Translations under genes and position numbers: made by a program | The notes under the pieces: generated by a model | Databases searched by the model: none | What the model saw: the letters and a program-made list of their open reading frames with translations, nothing else | Told to the model about the DNA's origin: nothing | Shown here: piece by piece, positions 50,506 to 57,788 of the stretch | How the letters are laid out: every line of letters starts with the position of its first letter | Numbering within the stretch: the first letter of the stretch is position 1 | Origin: DASZBX01 sp035943635 | Lineage (GTDB): Bacteria > Actinomycetota > Actinomycetes > Streptomycetales > Catenulisporaceae | Direction of reading: 5' to 3' | Assembly (NCBI GenBank): GCA_035943635.1 | Contig: DASZBX010000066.1 | Coordinates: forward strand, 26,486-90,485 | DNA length: 64,000 bases

Positions 50506-51536
50506 GGCGCGACCACGCCCGGCAGCTTCGGGAACGCGGTGGCCTGCCAGATCGCGGCCAGTCCGGCCACGTACCGGGTCAGCCGCTCGATCCCGATCCC
50601 GAACCCGGCGCTGTGCGGAATGCCCGCGCGGACCAGGTCCAGATACCAGCCGTACTTGGCCGGGTTCTCGCCGGTCTCCCGGATCCGCCCGACGATCCGG
50701 CCGTAGTCCGACTCCCGCTCGCTGCCGCTGGAGATCTCGCCGAACCCCTCGGGCAGGATCAGGTCGAAGTTGTTGAGCACGCCCGGGCGCTCCGGGTCCT
50801 CCCGATCGTAGAAGCCGCGCGAACCCTTCGGGTAGTCGGTGATGAAGAACGGCCGGTCGGACTTGGCGGACAGGATCCGCTCGCCGGCCCAGTCGATCTC
50901 GGCGTCCGGGTTCTGCGGGTGCCCGTGCTCGATCAGCCCGGCCACCGCCTGGGCGTGCGACACCGCGCCGAACGACCCGCCGCGCAGCGCCGCGAAGGCG
51001 TCCGGGTCCCGGCCGAGCGCGGCCAGCGCCTCGGGCAGAACGTCCACCACCCGGCCGACCGCGTGCACCAGGACCTGCTCGGCGACCTTCATCGCGTCCG
51101 CCCGCCGGCCGCCGGCGATCTCCACGTCCAGCTGGTGGAACTCGGCCAGGTGCCGGCCGGTGGTCGCCGTCTCCGGCGGCTCGAGCCGGACGTTCGGGGC
51201 GACGTAGAAGATCTTGTCGAAGGCTGTGAGCGAAGCCTGCTTGTACAGGATGCTGCTGGTCATCATCTTGTAGCGGTGGCCGTAGTAGTCCACGTCCACC
51301 TGCTTCGCGCCGCGCGCACCCGGGTCGGTGACCGGTCCGATCACCGGCGGCAGGAGTTCCACGAAGCCCTCACCGGCCAGGTACTCGCGCGCACCGGCCA
51401 ACAGGGCGTTCTGTATCCGCAGAGCGGCCTGGGTGACCGGGGACGCCAGGTGCTCGCGCGGAGCAGGCGGCAACTGGGCCGGCGGCGCCGTCGCCACCGG
51501 CGCGGGGATCGGCGGGTTCGACTGCAGGATGGTCAT
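50502..51536 (-). CDS. Stand-alone AsnRS-like catalytic domain (archaeal-type asparagine synthetase A-like)
   Basis: The 344-residue protein has class II aaRS motif 2 (APNVRLEPPETATTGRHLAE, FHQLDVEIAGG) and motif 3 (GFGIGIERLTRYVAG), plus the AspRS/AsnRS-like FFITDYPKGSRGFYDRE. The N-terminal OB-fold anticodon-binding domain of AsnRS is absent; about 55 Pro/Ala-rich residues replace it. Free AsnRS-like cores act as asparagine synthetases in archaea, adenylating aspartate. It may activate aspartate, 3-methylaspartate or a similar acid for amidation or ligation. ATG 51536 has a weak RBS, and a long hairpin lies just upstream. It forms a coupled pair with the GltB-like gene. Confidence 0.8.
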   Translation of the reverse strand: MTILQSNPPIPAPVATAPPAQLPPAPREHLASPVTQAALRIQNALLAGAREYLAGEGFVELLPPVIGPVTDPGARGAKQVDVDYYGHRYKMMTSSILYKQASLTAFDKIFYVAPNVRLEPPETATTGRHLAEFHQLDVEIAGGRRADAMKVAEQVLVHAVGRVVDVLPEALAALGRDPDAFAALRGGSFGAVSHAQAVAGLIEHGHPQNPDAEIDWAGERILSAKSDRPFFITDYPKGSRGFYDREDPERPGVLNNFDLILPEGFGEISSGSERESDYGRIVGRIRETGENPAKYGWYLDLVRAGIPHSAGFGIGIERLTRYVAGLAAIWQATAFPKLPGVVAP

Positions 51537-51552
51537 TCGAAGTCCATTTCGT

Positions 51553-51612
51553 CGGCGCCACCCCCGCCGCGCCAGATCCGGAAACCAGACCGGGACGGCG
51601 GGGGTGGCGCCG
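51553..51612 (-). promoter_or_regulatory. Perfect 17-bp inverted repeat in the leader of the AsnRS-like gene
   Basis: CGGCGCCACCCCCGCCG (51553-51569) is the exact reverse complement of 51596-51612, with a 26-base loop that itself contains a CCGG…CCGG pair. It ends 17 bases before the ATG at 51536, so a transcript from upstream would fold it next to a weak ribosome site. It could be an attenuator or translational control element, a terminator for something upstream, or a protein operator. Confidence 0.6.
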
Positions 51613-51841
51613 ATCCGATGGCCACGAGCGCCGGGATACGGGCGACAGGTCTGCCCCGCAGTGGATGACGGCGTCTCGGCACGCATCGAAACCTAGCGAC
51701 GCGGACCCGACCCCGTCGATGAAATGGCATGTTGCTGCGGCCCGGGCAGCCGAGGCGCCATCAGGCAAGATCAGATCGTGGGTGCGGGACCGCAGTTTCC
51801 TGTCATCGACTGGGGTTGCCTGGCCGCCGCCCCGCCCTCGC

Positions 51842-52036
51842 CTAGAAGGACGCTGAAAATCGTGATGCGACGGGTCGTCGGCCCTTGGATCGGCGGTAAT
51901 ACGCGGCCACGTCCAGGCCCGGCACGTTGGCCAGCACCGGCGGCAGCAGCGTGCGCTGGAGCACCCTGGTCAGCTCCCGCAGTCGTTCGCGTTCCTGTTC
52001 GGCCGCCCGGCGGGCGCGCAGCAGTTCGTTTTCCAG
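51842..52036 (-). pseudogene. SpoIIE/PP2C-type phosphatase fragment
   Basis: A frame reading leftward gives VLENELLRARRAAEQERERL, RELTRVLQRTLLPPVLANVP, GLDVAAYYRRSKG, then a TAG at 51842-51844. The LQRTLLPPxLxxxPGLxVAAxYR segment is the hallmark start of the SpoIIE phosphatase domain in actinomycete PAS/GAF phosphatases. Only the linker helix and first strand remain. It is fused at about 52036 to an IS1182 fragment. The real phosphatase has been lost or lies elsewhere. Confidence 0.6.
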
Positions 52037-52314
52037 GACGGATCCCGCCCCGCCGCCTCCGCAGCCTGCCGATCGGTCAGCTTCTGCGCCATCGGCAACA
52101 CGCTCACCAGCGCCAAGCGCCCCGGCGAATACCCCGGCCGGCCCCGCGTGCCGAACCCGGCGGCAAACCCCTCATCCGGGAACACCTCCCCGAGCATGTC
52201 CCGAACCTGCACCGCCAGCGGCAACGCCTTGCGCCGGTAGATCGCCTTGATCGCAGCCGCGACCTGCACATTCGACTCCGGCCACGGCGAAGGCTGCATC
52301 GACACGACCCTCAT
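52037..52314 (-). pseudogene. IS1182-type transposase, N-terminal fragment
   Basis: The segment MQPSPWPESN…, FPDEGFAAGFGTRGRPGYSP, GRLALVSVLPMAQKLTDRQA is the usual N-terminus of IS1182-family transposases. It breaks off near residue 90 at GRDPSW, where a SpoIIE fragment begins. The C-terminal fragment of the same family lies at 1.1-1.6 kb in the same orientation, on the far side of the biosynthetic cluster. Confidence 0.7.
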
Positions 52315-52372
52315 CCTCCCCGCGAACGACGATCGACGGCAAGCCGCCCGCGAGTCAATCCTACGAGATCAG

Positions 52373-52398
52373 AACCCTGGCGGATAAACCACCAGGGT
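52373..52398. terminator. Small hairpin
   Basis: ACCCTGGCGG (52374-52383) pairs with CCACCAGGGT (one mismatch) around a short AT-containing loop. It lies in non-coding DNA beside the IS1182 fragment and may be a leftover terminator. The surrounding stretch to about 52640 shows no credible gene. Confidence 0.35.
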
Positions 52399-52658
52399 CG
52401 GGCGCTGGACGAGAAAAATGCCTGCTGCGGCAGGCCGGTGCAGGTGATGGAGTTGCGGTGGGCAGGCCTGGCACGGCTCGGACACGCCGTCGTGCGTGCC
52501 GCGGCAGGAGCGCCGCGCGCCGGGTCGGCAGGCGGCCCGTCCTCCTCGGGCGGCGCGCTCTGCGGCAGTGTCCTGCCCTTAACATGCCGTTCATCGCGTG
52601 TCCTTCGTTCGGTCGCCGGGCGGACCTGAGCCCGCGTCATTGGTCCGGCAGCAGAGGG

Positions 52659-52672
52659 TGACAACGTTGTCA
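52659..52672 (+). promoter_or_regulatory. LacI-type operator 1 (TGACAACGTTGTCA)
   Basis: A perfect 14-bp palindrome of the form bound by LacI-family sugar regulators of actinobacteria. It lies 366 bases before the GH5 start codon, in the only sizeable non-coding stretch of this strand. Confidence 0.65.
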
Positions 52673-52789
52673 GCGCCGTGCCAGAAAGCAAAGTACCGAT
52701 CTGGCGCGCTGTCAAGAGCTGGTAACCAAAAAGACTTCGAGGACGGATGATGCGCGCCGCACCTCACAGGGAGATGTTTCGGACCCATT

Positions 52790-52803
52790 GACAACGATGT
52801 CAA
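52790..52803 (+). promoter_or_regulatory. LacI-type operator 2 (TGACAACGATGTCA)
   Basis: It differs from operator 1 at a single position and is spaced 131 bases from it (start to start). Two similar sites before a secreted glycosidase fit cooperative, substrate-inducible repression. The GH5 promoter probably lies between or next to the two sites. A partial third copy (TCAAACGATGTC) follows directly. Confidence 0.65.
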
Positions 52804-53024
52804 ACGATGTCTCAATACGGAACAGTTCTCAACATTATCGGACTGCTGCCGCGCTCGGGCTCACGTGGCCCATCGTCGTGGCGATCCTCGCTCATGTTGT
52901 CGGCAGAACTTGGAACACGAAGGAAATGACTATGGCCCCGATCCATCGGCGCACGCTTCGGCGACAATCGATCCTCACGCTTCCGGCGCTGATTGGGTCG
53001 CTGCTTCCCACGACAGGAGCAACG

Positions 53025-54851
53025 ATGCCGTCCAGAAACGTATGGAGACCCCTTTCCGGGGTCTGCGTGGCCCTGGCCCTGCTGCTGGGGCTGGTCCTCG
53101 CGCTGCCGGTCCAGGCGCAGGCCGCCGCCCAGCCTGCGTTCGCCGCCGCCAACCAGTTCCACGGCGTGAACTGGGCCGACCCCGACGACAACTTCATCAC
53201 CGGCCCGAACATCCCGGTCGGCCTGTCCCAGTCGGACAGCTACCAGACCACCTACTCCAAGGCCACCACGATCCTCAAGGGGTTCCAGGCCTCAGGCGTC
53301 AACACCGTCCGCTTCGGCATCAACACCGCGACCACCTCGTCATCGTGGTGGAACAGCTACACCGCCGCGTTCGACGCGGCGACCGCGCTGGGCATGAACG
53401 TCGTCATCTGCCCCTGGCTGCAAGGCGGGTCGATCGGCGACACGACGGCCTTCTACCAGATGTGGACCACGGTCGTGAACAAGTACGGCAGCAGCAGCAA
53501 CTTCTACTTCGACATCATGAACGAACCCTGGATGAGCGACAGCCAGATCCTCAGCACCGCCGAGACCTGGCTGTCGACCTACCCCAGCGTCCCCCGCGGC
53601 CGGGTCATCGTCCCCGGCACCAGCGGCGACGCGGACCTGTGCGCCGTCGGCCAGGACTCGGCACTGAACGGCACCCTCCTGTCGATCCACCTGTACAGCA
53701 TGTTCGGCGACTCCCACACCTACGAACAGGACTGGATCAACGACTTCAAGAACCACCTGTGCGGTTACAGCAGCCGCGCCGTCCTGACCGAATTCGGCGT
53801 CCCGATGAACACCGGGGTCAACTACGACGGCCCGCGCGACGGCACCAACGACCTGTCCTACCTGTACGGGATCACCGACACCGTGCGTGCCCTCGGCATG
53901 GGGTCCATCCTGTGGACAGGCGTGAAACAGACCACCCAGACGACCGGACCGGGCCCGTGCGAGACCGGGTCCTGCGCGATCACGACCCTCAACAGTGACG
54001 GGACGGTCAGCATCGAGAACCAGTCCGGACTCGACCGGGTCCAGTGGGGCTGGGGAACCGGCACCAACCCCGGCCCGCCCCGAGGATTCGAAAGCGCCAA
54101 CTCCGCCCGATGCCTGGACGACCCCGGCTTCAACACCGCCAGCGGTACCGCACTCGACATCTGGGACTGCAACGGCGGTACCAACCAGCAGTGGACGTAC
54201 CTGCCCAACGGCGAGGTGCAGGTCCTCGGCAAGTGCCTCGATGCCCCCGGCAGCGCCGCGCAAGGCACGCAGACGGACATCGCAGACTGCAGCGGCGGCG
54301 CCGGCCAGTTGTGGACCCTCAAGGGCGACGGCACGGTCGTCAACCGCGCGTCAGGCCTGTGCCTGGACGTGACCGCCAACGCCACCGCCAACGGCAGTTC
54401 GGTGGAGGTCTGGGGCTGCAACGGCGGCGCCAACCAGCGATGGGACCTGCCGGCCCCGCCGTCCGGGCCCATCACCGCCGGCGTCGGATCGGGACTGTGC
54501 ATCGACGACAACGCGGGGAGCACCGCCAACGGCACCAAGGTCCAAATCTGGACCTGCAACGCCAGCCCCGCGCAGGACTGGTCGGTGGTGTCCGACGGCA
54601 GCCTGCGCGTCCTGGGCACCTGCATGGACGTGACCGGCGGCGGCACCGCCAACGGCACCCTCGTCCAGCTCTACACCTGCAACGGCACCCCCGCCCAGCA
54701 GTGGACCGCCGGGGCCAACGGCTCGCTCGTCAACCGCGGCTCCGGCCGCTGCCTCGACGACACCGCGGCCAGCACCAGCAACGGCACGCAACTCGAAATC
54801 TGGGACTGCAACGGCGGTGCCAACCAGCGATGGACCGTGCCGTCCCTCTGA
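53025..54851 (+). CDS. Secreted GH5-family glycosidase (cellulase-like) with tandem ricin-B lectin domains
   Basis: The 608-residue protein starts at ATG 53025 with AGGAG six bases upstream; the frame stays open further up but without an RBS. A Sec signal (about 1-36) ends near AQAAAQPAFA. The GH5 barrel (about 40-335) has FDIMNEPW (acid/base Glu about 167) and VLTEFGVP (nucleophile Glu about 256). Two ricin-B blocks (about 345-490 and 495-608) carry repeats of the type CNGGTNQQWT and CLDDTAASTSNG. It should cut beta-1,4-glucan or a related polymer outside the cell. The two LacI-type sites upstream suggest sugar-inducible expression. It is unrelated to the peptide cluster. Confidence 0.9.
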   Translation: MPSRNVWRPLSGVCVALALLLGLVLALPVQAQAAAQPAFAAANQFHGVNWADPDDNFITGPNIPVGLSQSDSYQTTYSKATTILKGFQASGVNTVRFGINTATTSSSWWNSYTAAFDAATALGMNVVICPWLQGGSIGDTTAFYQMWTTVVNKYGSSSNFYFDIMNEPWMSDSQILSTAETWLSTYPSVPRGRVIVPGTSGDADLCAVGQDSALNGTLLSIHLYSMFGDSHTYEQDWINDFKNHLCGYSSRAVLTEFGVPMNTGVNYDGPRDGTNDLSYLYGITDTVRALGMGSILWTGVKQTTQTTGPGPCETGSCAITTLNSDGTVSIENQSGLDRVQWGWGTGTNPGPPRGFESANSARCLDDPGFNTASGTALDIWDCNGGTNQQWTYLPNGEVQVLGKCLDAPGSAAQGTQTDIADCSGGAGQLWTLKGDGTVVNRASGLCLDVTANATANGSSVEVWGCNGGANQRWDLPAPPSGPITAGVGSGLCIDDNAGSTANGTKVQIWTCNASPAQDWSVVSDGSLRVLGTCMDVTGGGTANGTLVQLYTCNGTPAQQWTAGANGSLVNRGSGRCLDDTAASTSNGTQLEIWDCNGGANQRWTVPSL

Positions 54852-54896
54852 CACCTCACCGCCCTCACGTGCGCAGGACCGGCTGAGCCGGCCGAT

Positions 54897-54926
54897 CGCC
54901 GCCCGAACCGCAAGGTCCGGGCGGCG
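54897..54926 (+). terminator. Rho-independent-like terminator after the GH5 gene
   Basis: A 13-bp stem with one mismatch (CGCCGCCCGAACC / GGTCCGGGCGGCG) and a GCAA loop, 46 bases beyond the GH5 stop. Confidence 0.75.
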
Positions 54927-55047
54927 TTCCGGCATACGAACGGAGGCACGAACGGCTCACCGCCCTGCGGCCGCGGCCCGACCGCGCGAAACGTCGCCAC
55001 TCAGCGCCTGCGCAAAGATCGGTACAATGGGGCAGGAGGAGCAATTG

Positions 55048-55330
55048 TCAAAACCTGTGGTTCGTGGCGTTGAGAATCTGTTGGCGTAGCGCGGGGTTGG
55101 CGAATAGCGCGGACACGATCTCTGTGCTCGATGGGGTGGTGAGGTCGTCGAAGCTGCCGCCGGCTTCCTCGACGGTCGGGACGAGTGGCGCGATGTCCCA
55201 GGGGCCTGATCCGAGGAGGAGGAAGGCATCGAGTTGCCCGGTGGCGACCAGCAGGGCGCCGTGGCAGGTGCCGGTGCTGGTGGAGGGCTTGCGGATCGCC
55301 TCGCGTGGGTGGTTCTGGATCGGCCCGGTT
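55048..55330 (-). pseudogene. Inositol monophosphatase/histidinol-phosphatase family fragment
   Basis: Reading leftward: GTCHGALLVATGQLDAFLLL, GSGPWDIAPLVPTVEEAGG, SFDDLTTPSSTEIVSALFAN and a TGA at 55048-55050. The PWDxAPLxPxVEEAGG motif (metal-binding Asp) and the preceding Gly-rich stretch are the C-terminal third of the IMPase family. No start or N-terminal metal-site motifs are found upstream, so the gene is a truncated relic. Confidence 0.6.
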
Positions 55331-55392
55331 CAGGACGGGTCGAGTGGTGAGGGCTGCGGCGGTGCGCGCGGCGAGGGCGGTGTTTTCCGGGC

Positions 55393-55586
55393 TCAGGCGC
55401 GCGGGTGGGGGCCGGATGCCGATGTTCGCCTCGATGAGGCTTCGGGCGCCGCTATGAGGTCGCGCAGCCGCACCGGATCCTGCGCGGCCTCAGGCTCGCG
55501 CCGGGGGGCATCAGGACCGAGACCGCGGGGTAGCCGCGCGTACAGCCCAGTTCGGCCAGATTCTGAGATGTGAGAGCGGGATCCAT
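55393..55586 (-). pseudogene. Bacterial eRF1-like (baeRF) protein, frameshifted N-terminal remnant
   Basis: From ATG 55586 the product reads DPALTSQNLAELGCTRGYPA, VSVLMPPGASLRP, like the start of actinobacterial bacterial-eRF1-like proteins (LAxxRGYPSVSVLL). The expected continuation (DPVRLRDLIAAPEAS) appears only in another frame. A frameshift therefore breaks the gene, and no C-terminal part follows. Motif recognition only. Confidence 0.4.
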
Positions 55587-55849
55587 GGCGCAGCCCTTCC
55601 GGCATCGATGCGGCGGCAGGTCACGCCTTCGCTCCTCGACGAGCCCGTACCGGCATGGTAGTGGCTAGGACCCAATTGACCACACCGTGAACCAGGGCGC
55701 CGTCCGGCGGAGACGGCCCGCAGTCTGCCGCGCTCGATGACGGGCCTGGCCATCCTCCTCCTGGCCCAACGGTCCGACTCGCGGCGCGCCGCAATCCGAG
55801 AGCCATCATATAAAGGGATGAGTCAAAATATCCATGCAATGGAGGCACC
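55587..55849 (+). promoter_or_regulatory. Region upstream of the arginine deiminase gene
   Basis: No credible gene. The last 50 bases are AT-rich (including TATAAA near 55810) and end with GGAGG five bases before the start at 55850, so a promoter and RBS for the downstream operon are likely here. Confidence 0.4.
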
Positions 55850-57112
55850 ATGAGTGGCGATCAGTCTCGGCCTTCTTCAGCCTACGGCGTGCATTCCGAG
55901 GTCGGCCGCCTTCGGAAAGTTCTCGTGTGCGCGCCGGGGAGGGCGCACCGCCGTCTGACCCCGTCCAACGCCGACGATCTGCTCTTCGACGACGTGATGT
56001 GGGTGGAGAACGCCCAGCGCGACCACGCCGACTTCGTCAACAAGCTCAAGACCCGCGGGGTCGAGGTGGTCGAGCTGCACGACCTGCTGGGCCAGACCAT
56101 GGCGATCCCCGAGGCCCGCGACTGGCTGCTGGACCGCAAGGTCGTCGCCAACCAGGTCGGAATCGGCCTGATCGACGGCACCCGCGAGTACCTCCAGACC
56201 CTCGCGCCGGCCCAGCTGGCCGAACTGCTGATCGGCGGCATGGCGACCTCGGACCTGCCCGGCGACTTCCGCTCCCCGTATCTGTCCCTGGCCCGCGAGG
56301 CCACCGGCGTGCGCGACTACCTGATGCCGCCGCTGCCCAACACCCTCTACACCCGCGACACCACCTGCTGGCTCTACGGCGGCCTCACCCTCAACCCCCT
56401 GTACTGGCCCGCGCGGCACGACGAGACGCTGCTGATGAAGGCGATCTACCAGTTCCACCCGGACTTCACCGGCTCCACGGTGTGGTGGGGCGATCCGGAG
56501 CAGGACTGGGGCCAGGCCACCTTCGAGGGCGGGGACATCATGCCGGTGGGCGACGGCGTGGTGCTCATGGGCATGAGCGAGCGTACCTCCCGCCAGGCCA
56601 TCACACAGGTCGCCGAGGCACTGTTCCGCGCCAACGCGGCGAACCACGTGGTGGTGGCCGGAATGCCCAAGCTGCGCGCCGCAATGCACCTGGACACAGT
56701 GTTCACCTTCGCCGACCGCGACATCGTCACTCTCTACCCGACCATCATGGACGCGGTGCACACCTTCTCGCTGCACCCCACCGACAAGGCCCCGGGGGTC
56801 GAGGTCGTCGACGAGGGCTCCACGCCGTTCACCACGGTCGTGGCCAAGGCACTGGGCCTGAACGAGCTGCGCGTGCTAGAAACCGGCGGAGACGCCTACG
56901 CGTCCGAGCGCCAGCAGTGGGACAGCGGCAACAACGCCGTGGCCCTGGAGCCCGGGGTGGTGTTCACCTACGACCGCAACACCACCACCAACACCCTGCT
57001 GCGCAAGGCCGGGGTCGAGGTCATCACGATCGTCGGGGCCGAACTGGGCCGGGGCCGCGGCGGCGGGCACTGCATGACCTGCCCGATCATCCGCGACGCG
57101 GTCGAATTCTGA
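55850..57112 (+). CDS. arcA: Arginine deiminase
   Basis: The 420-residue protein hydrolyses arginine to citrulline and ammonia. It has the family order: GVHSEVGRLRKVLVCAPG, LPNTLYTRDTTCW, FEGGDIMPVGDGVVLMGMSE (the Glu/Gly/Asp substrate loop), AMHLDTVFTFADRD (catalytic His and Asp), and a Cys in GRGGGHCMTCPI at the C-terminus. ATG 55850 is preceded by GGAGG. It is alone: no arcB (ornithine carbamoyltransferase), arcC (carbamate kinase) or arcD antiporter is in the window. Instead MarC and ThrE membrane genes follow at once. Confidence 0.95.
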   Translation: MSGDQSRPSSAYGVHSEVGRLRKVLVCAPGRAHRRLTPSNADDLLFDDVMWVENAQRDHADFVNKLKTRGVEVVELHDLLGQTMAIPEARDWLLDRKVVANQVGIGLIDGTREYLQTLAPAQLAELLIGGMATSDLPGDFRSPYLSLAREATGVRDYLMPPLPNTLYTRDTTCWLYGGLTLNPLYWPARHDETLLMKAIYQFHPDFTGSTVWWGDPEQDWGQATFEGGDIMPVGDGVVLMGMSERTSRQAITQVAEALFRANAANHVVVAGMPKLRAAMHLDTVFTFADRDIVTLYPTIMDAVHTFSLHPTDKAPGVEVVDEGSTPFTTVVAKALGLNELRVLETGGDAYASERQQWDSGNNAVALEPGVVFTYDRNTTTNTLLRKAGVEVITIVGAELGRGRGGGHCMTCPIIRDAVEF

Positions 57113-57128
57113 CGGACGCGCGCTTACC

Positions 57129-57788
57129 ATGATCACTCATCACCTGGAATTCGCGAACGCGTGGCTTCTGTTCGTCGCGCTCTTCGCGCTCTACAGCCCC
57201 CTGGCCGCGCTCTCCTCCTACATCCCCTACGTCGAGGGCTACAGCAACGCCGAGCAGCGCAAGATCGCCATCGGCCTTTTCCTCAACGTCCTGCTGATGT
57301 CGATGACCGCTTTGTGGGTCGGCGAGCCGCTGCTGGCGCTGCTCGGCATCAGCACCGCGGCCCTGTCCGCGACCGGAGGCGTCGCGCTGATGCTGGCGGC
57401 GGTGCCGATGATGATGGGCTCGACCAAGCCGGCCGAACCCGATCCCAAGGCCGTGAACGGCGCCCCGCGCCCGCCGTGGCGCTCGATCGTGTTCACCCCG
57501 CTCACCTTCCCGCTCACCTTCGGCGGCACCACCTTCGGCTTCTTCGTCTCCTACCGGGCGCAGTCCGACAGCTGGACGGGCGCGATCGGCCTGTCGATCG
57601 CCGCACTGGCCTACGCCGCGGTCACCGGCATCACCCTCTACGCCGCAGGGCATCTCGGACGGCGCGTCTCCCCCGCCGCCGCCGCGACCCTGGAGAAGAT
57701 CGCCGGCATCCTGTTGGTCGCCATCGCGGTGATCCTGCTGGCCAGCGGCGGGACCAGGCTGGTTGTCGACGTCCTGCACTCTCTGTGA
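57129..57788 (+). CDS. MarC-family integral membrane protein
   Basis: The 219-residue protein has about six membrane helices, including LLFVALFALYSPLAALSSYI at the N-terminus, an IGLFLNVLLMSMTALWV helix, GGVALMLAAVPMMMG, FPLTFGGTTFGFFVSYRA and a C-terminal ILLVAIAVILLASGG. This is the UPF0056/MarC pattern, a family of unknown transport function. It starts 16 bases after arcA with only a weak RBS. Its stop overlaps the ThrE-like start (GTGA), so the three genes are probably one operon. Confidence 0.82.
   Translation: MITHHLEFANAWLLFVALFALYSPLAALSSYIPYVEGYSNAEQRKIAIGLFLNVLLMSMTALWVGEPLLALLGISTAALSATGGVALMLAAVPMMMGSTKPAEPDPKAVNGAPRPPWRSIVFTPLTFPLTFGGTTFGFFVSYRAQSDSWTGAIGLSIAALAYAAVTGITLYAAGHLGRRVSPAAAATLEKIAGILLVAIAVILLASGGTRLVVDVLHSL

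Noticed and set aside
51553..51612. T-box riboswitch before the AsnRS-like gene
   Set aside because: I found no T-box core sequence or specifier loop; only a simple inverted repeat is visible.
52311..52715. Minus-strand 134-codon frame near the GH5 promoter
   Set aside because: It overlaps the LacI-type operator 1 and the hairpin, has no RBS or motif and has poor codon bias.
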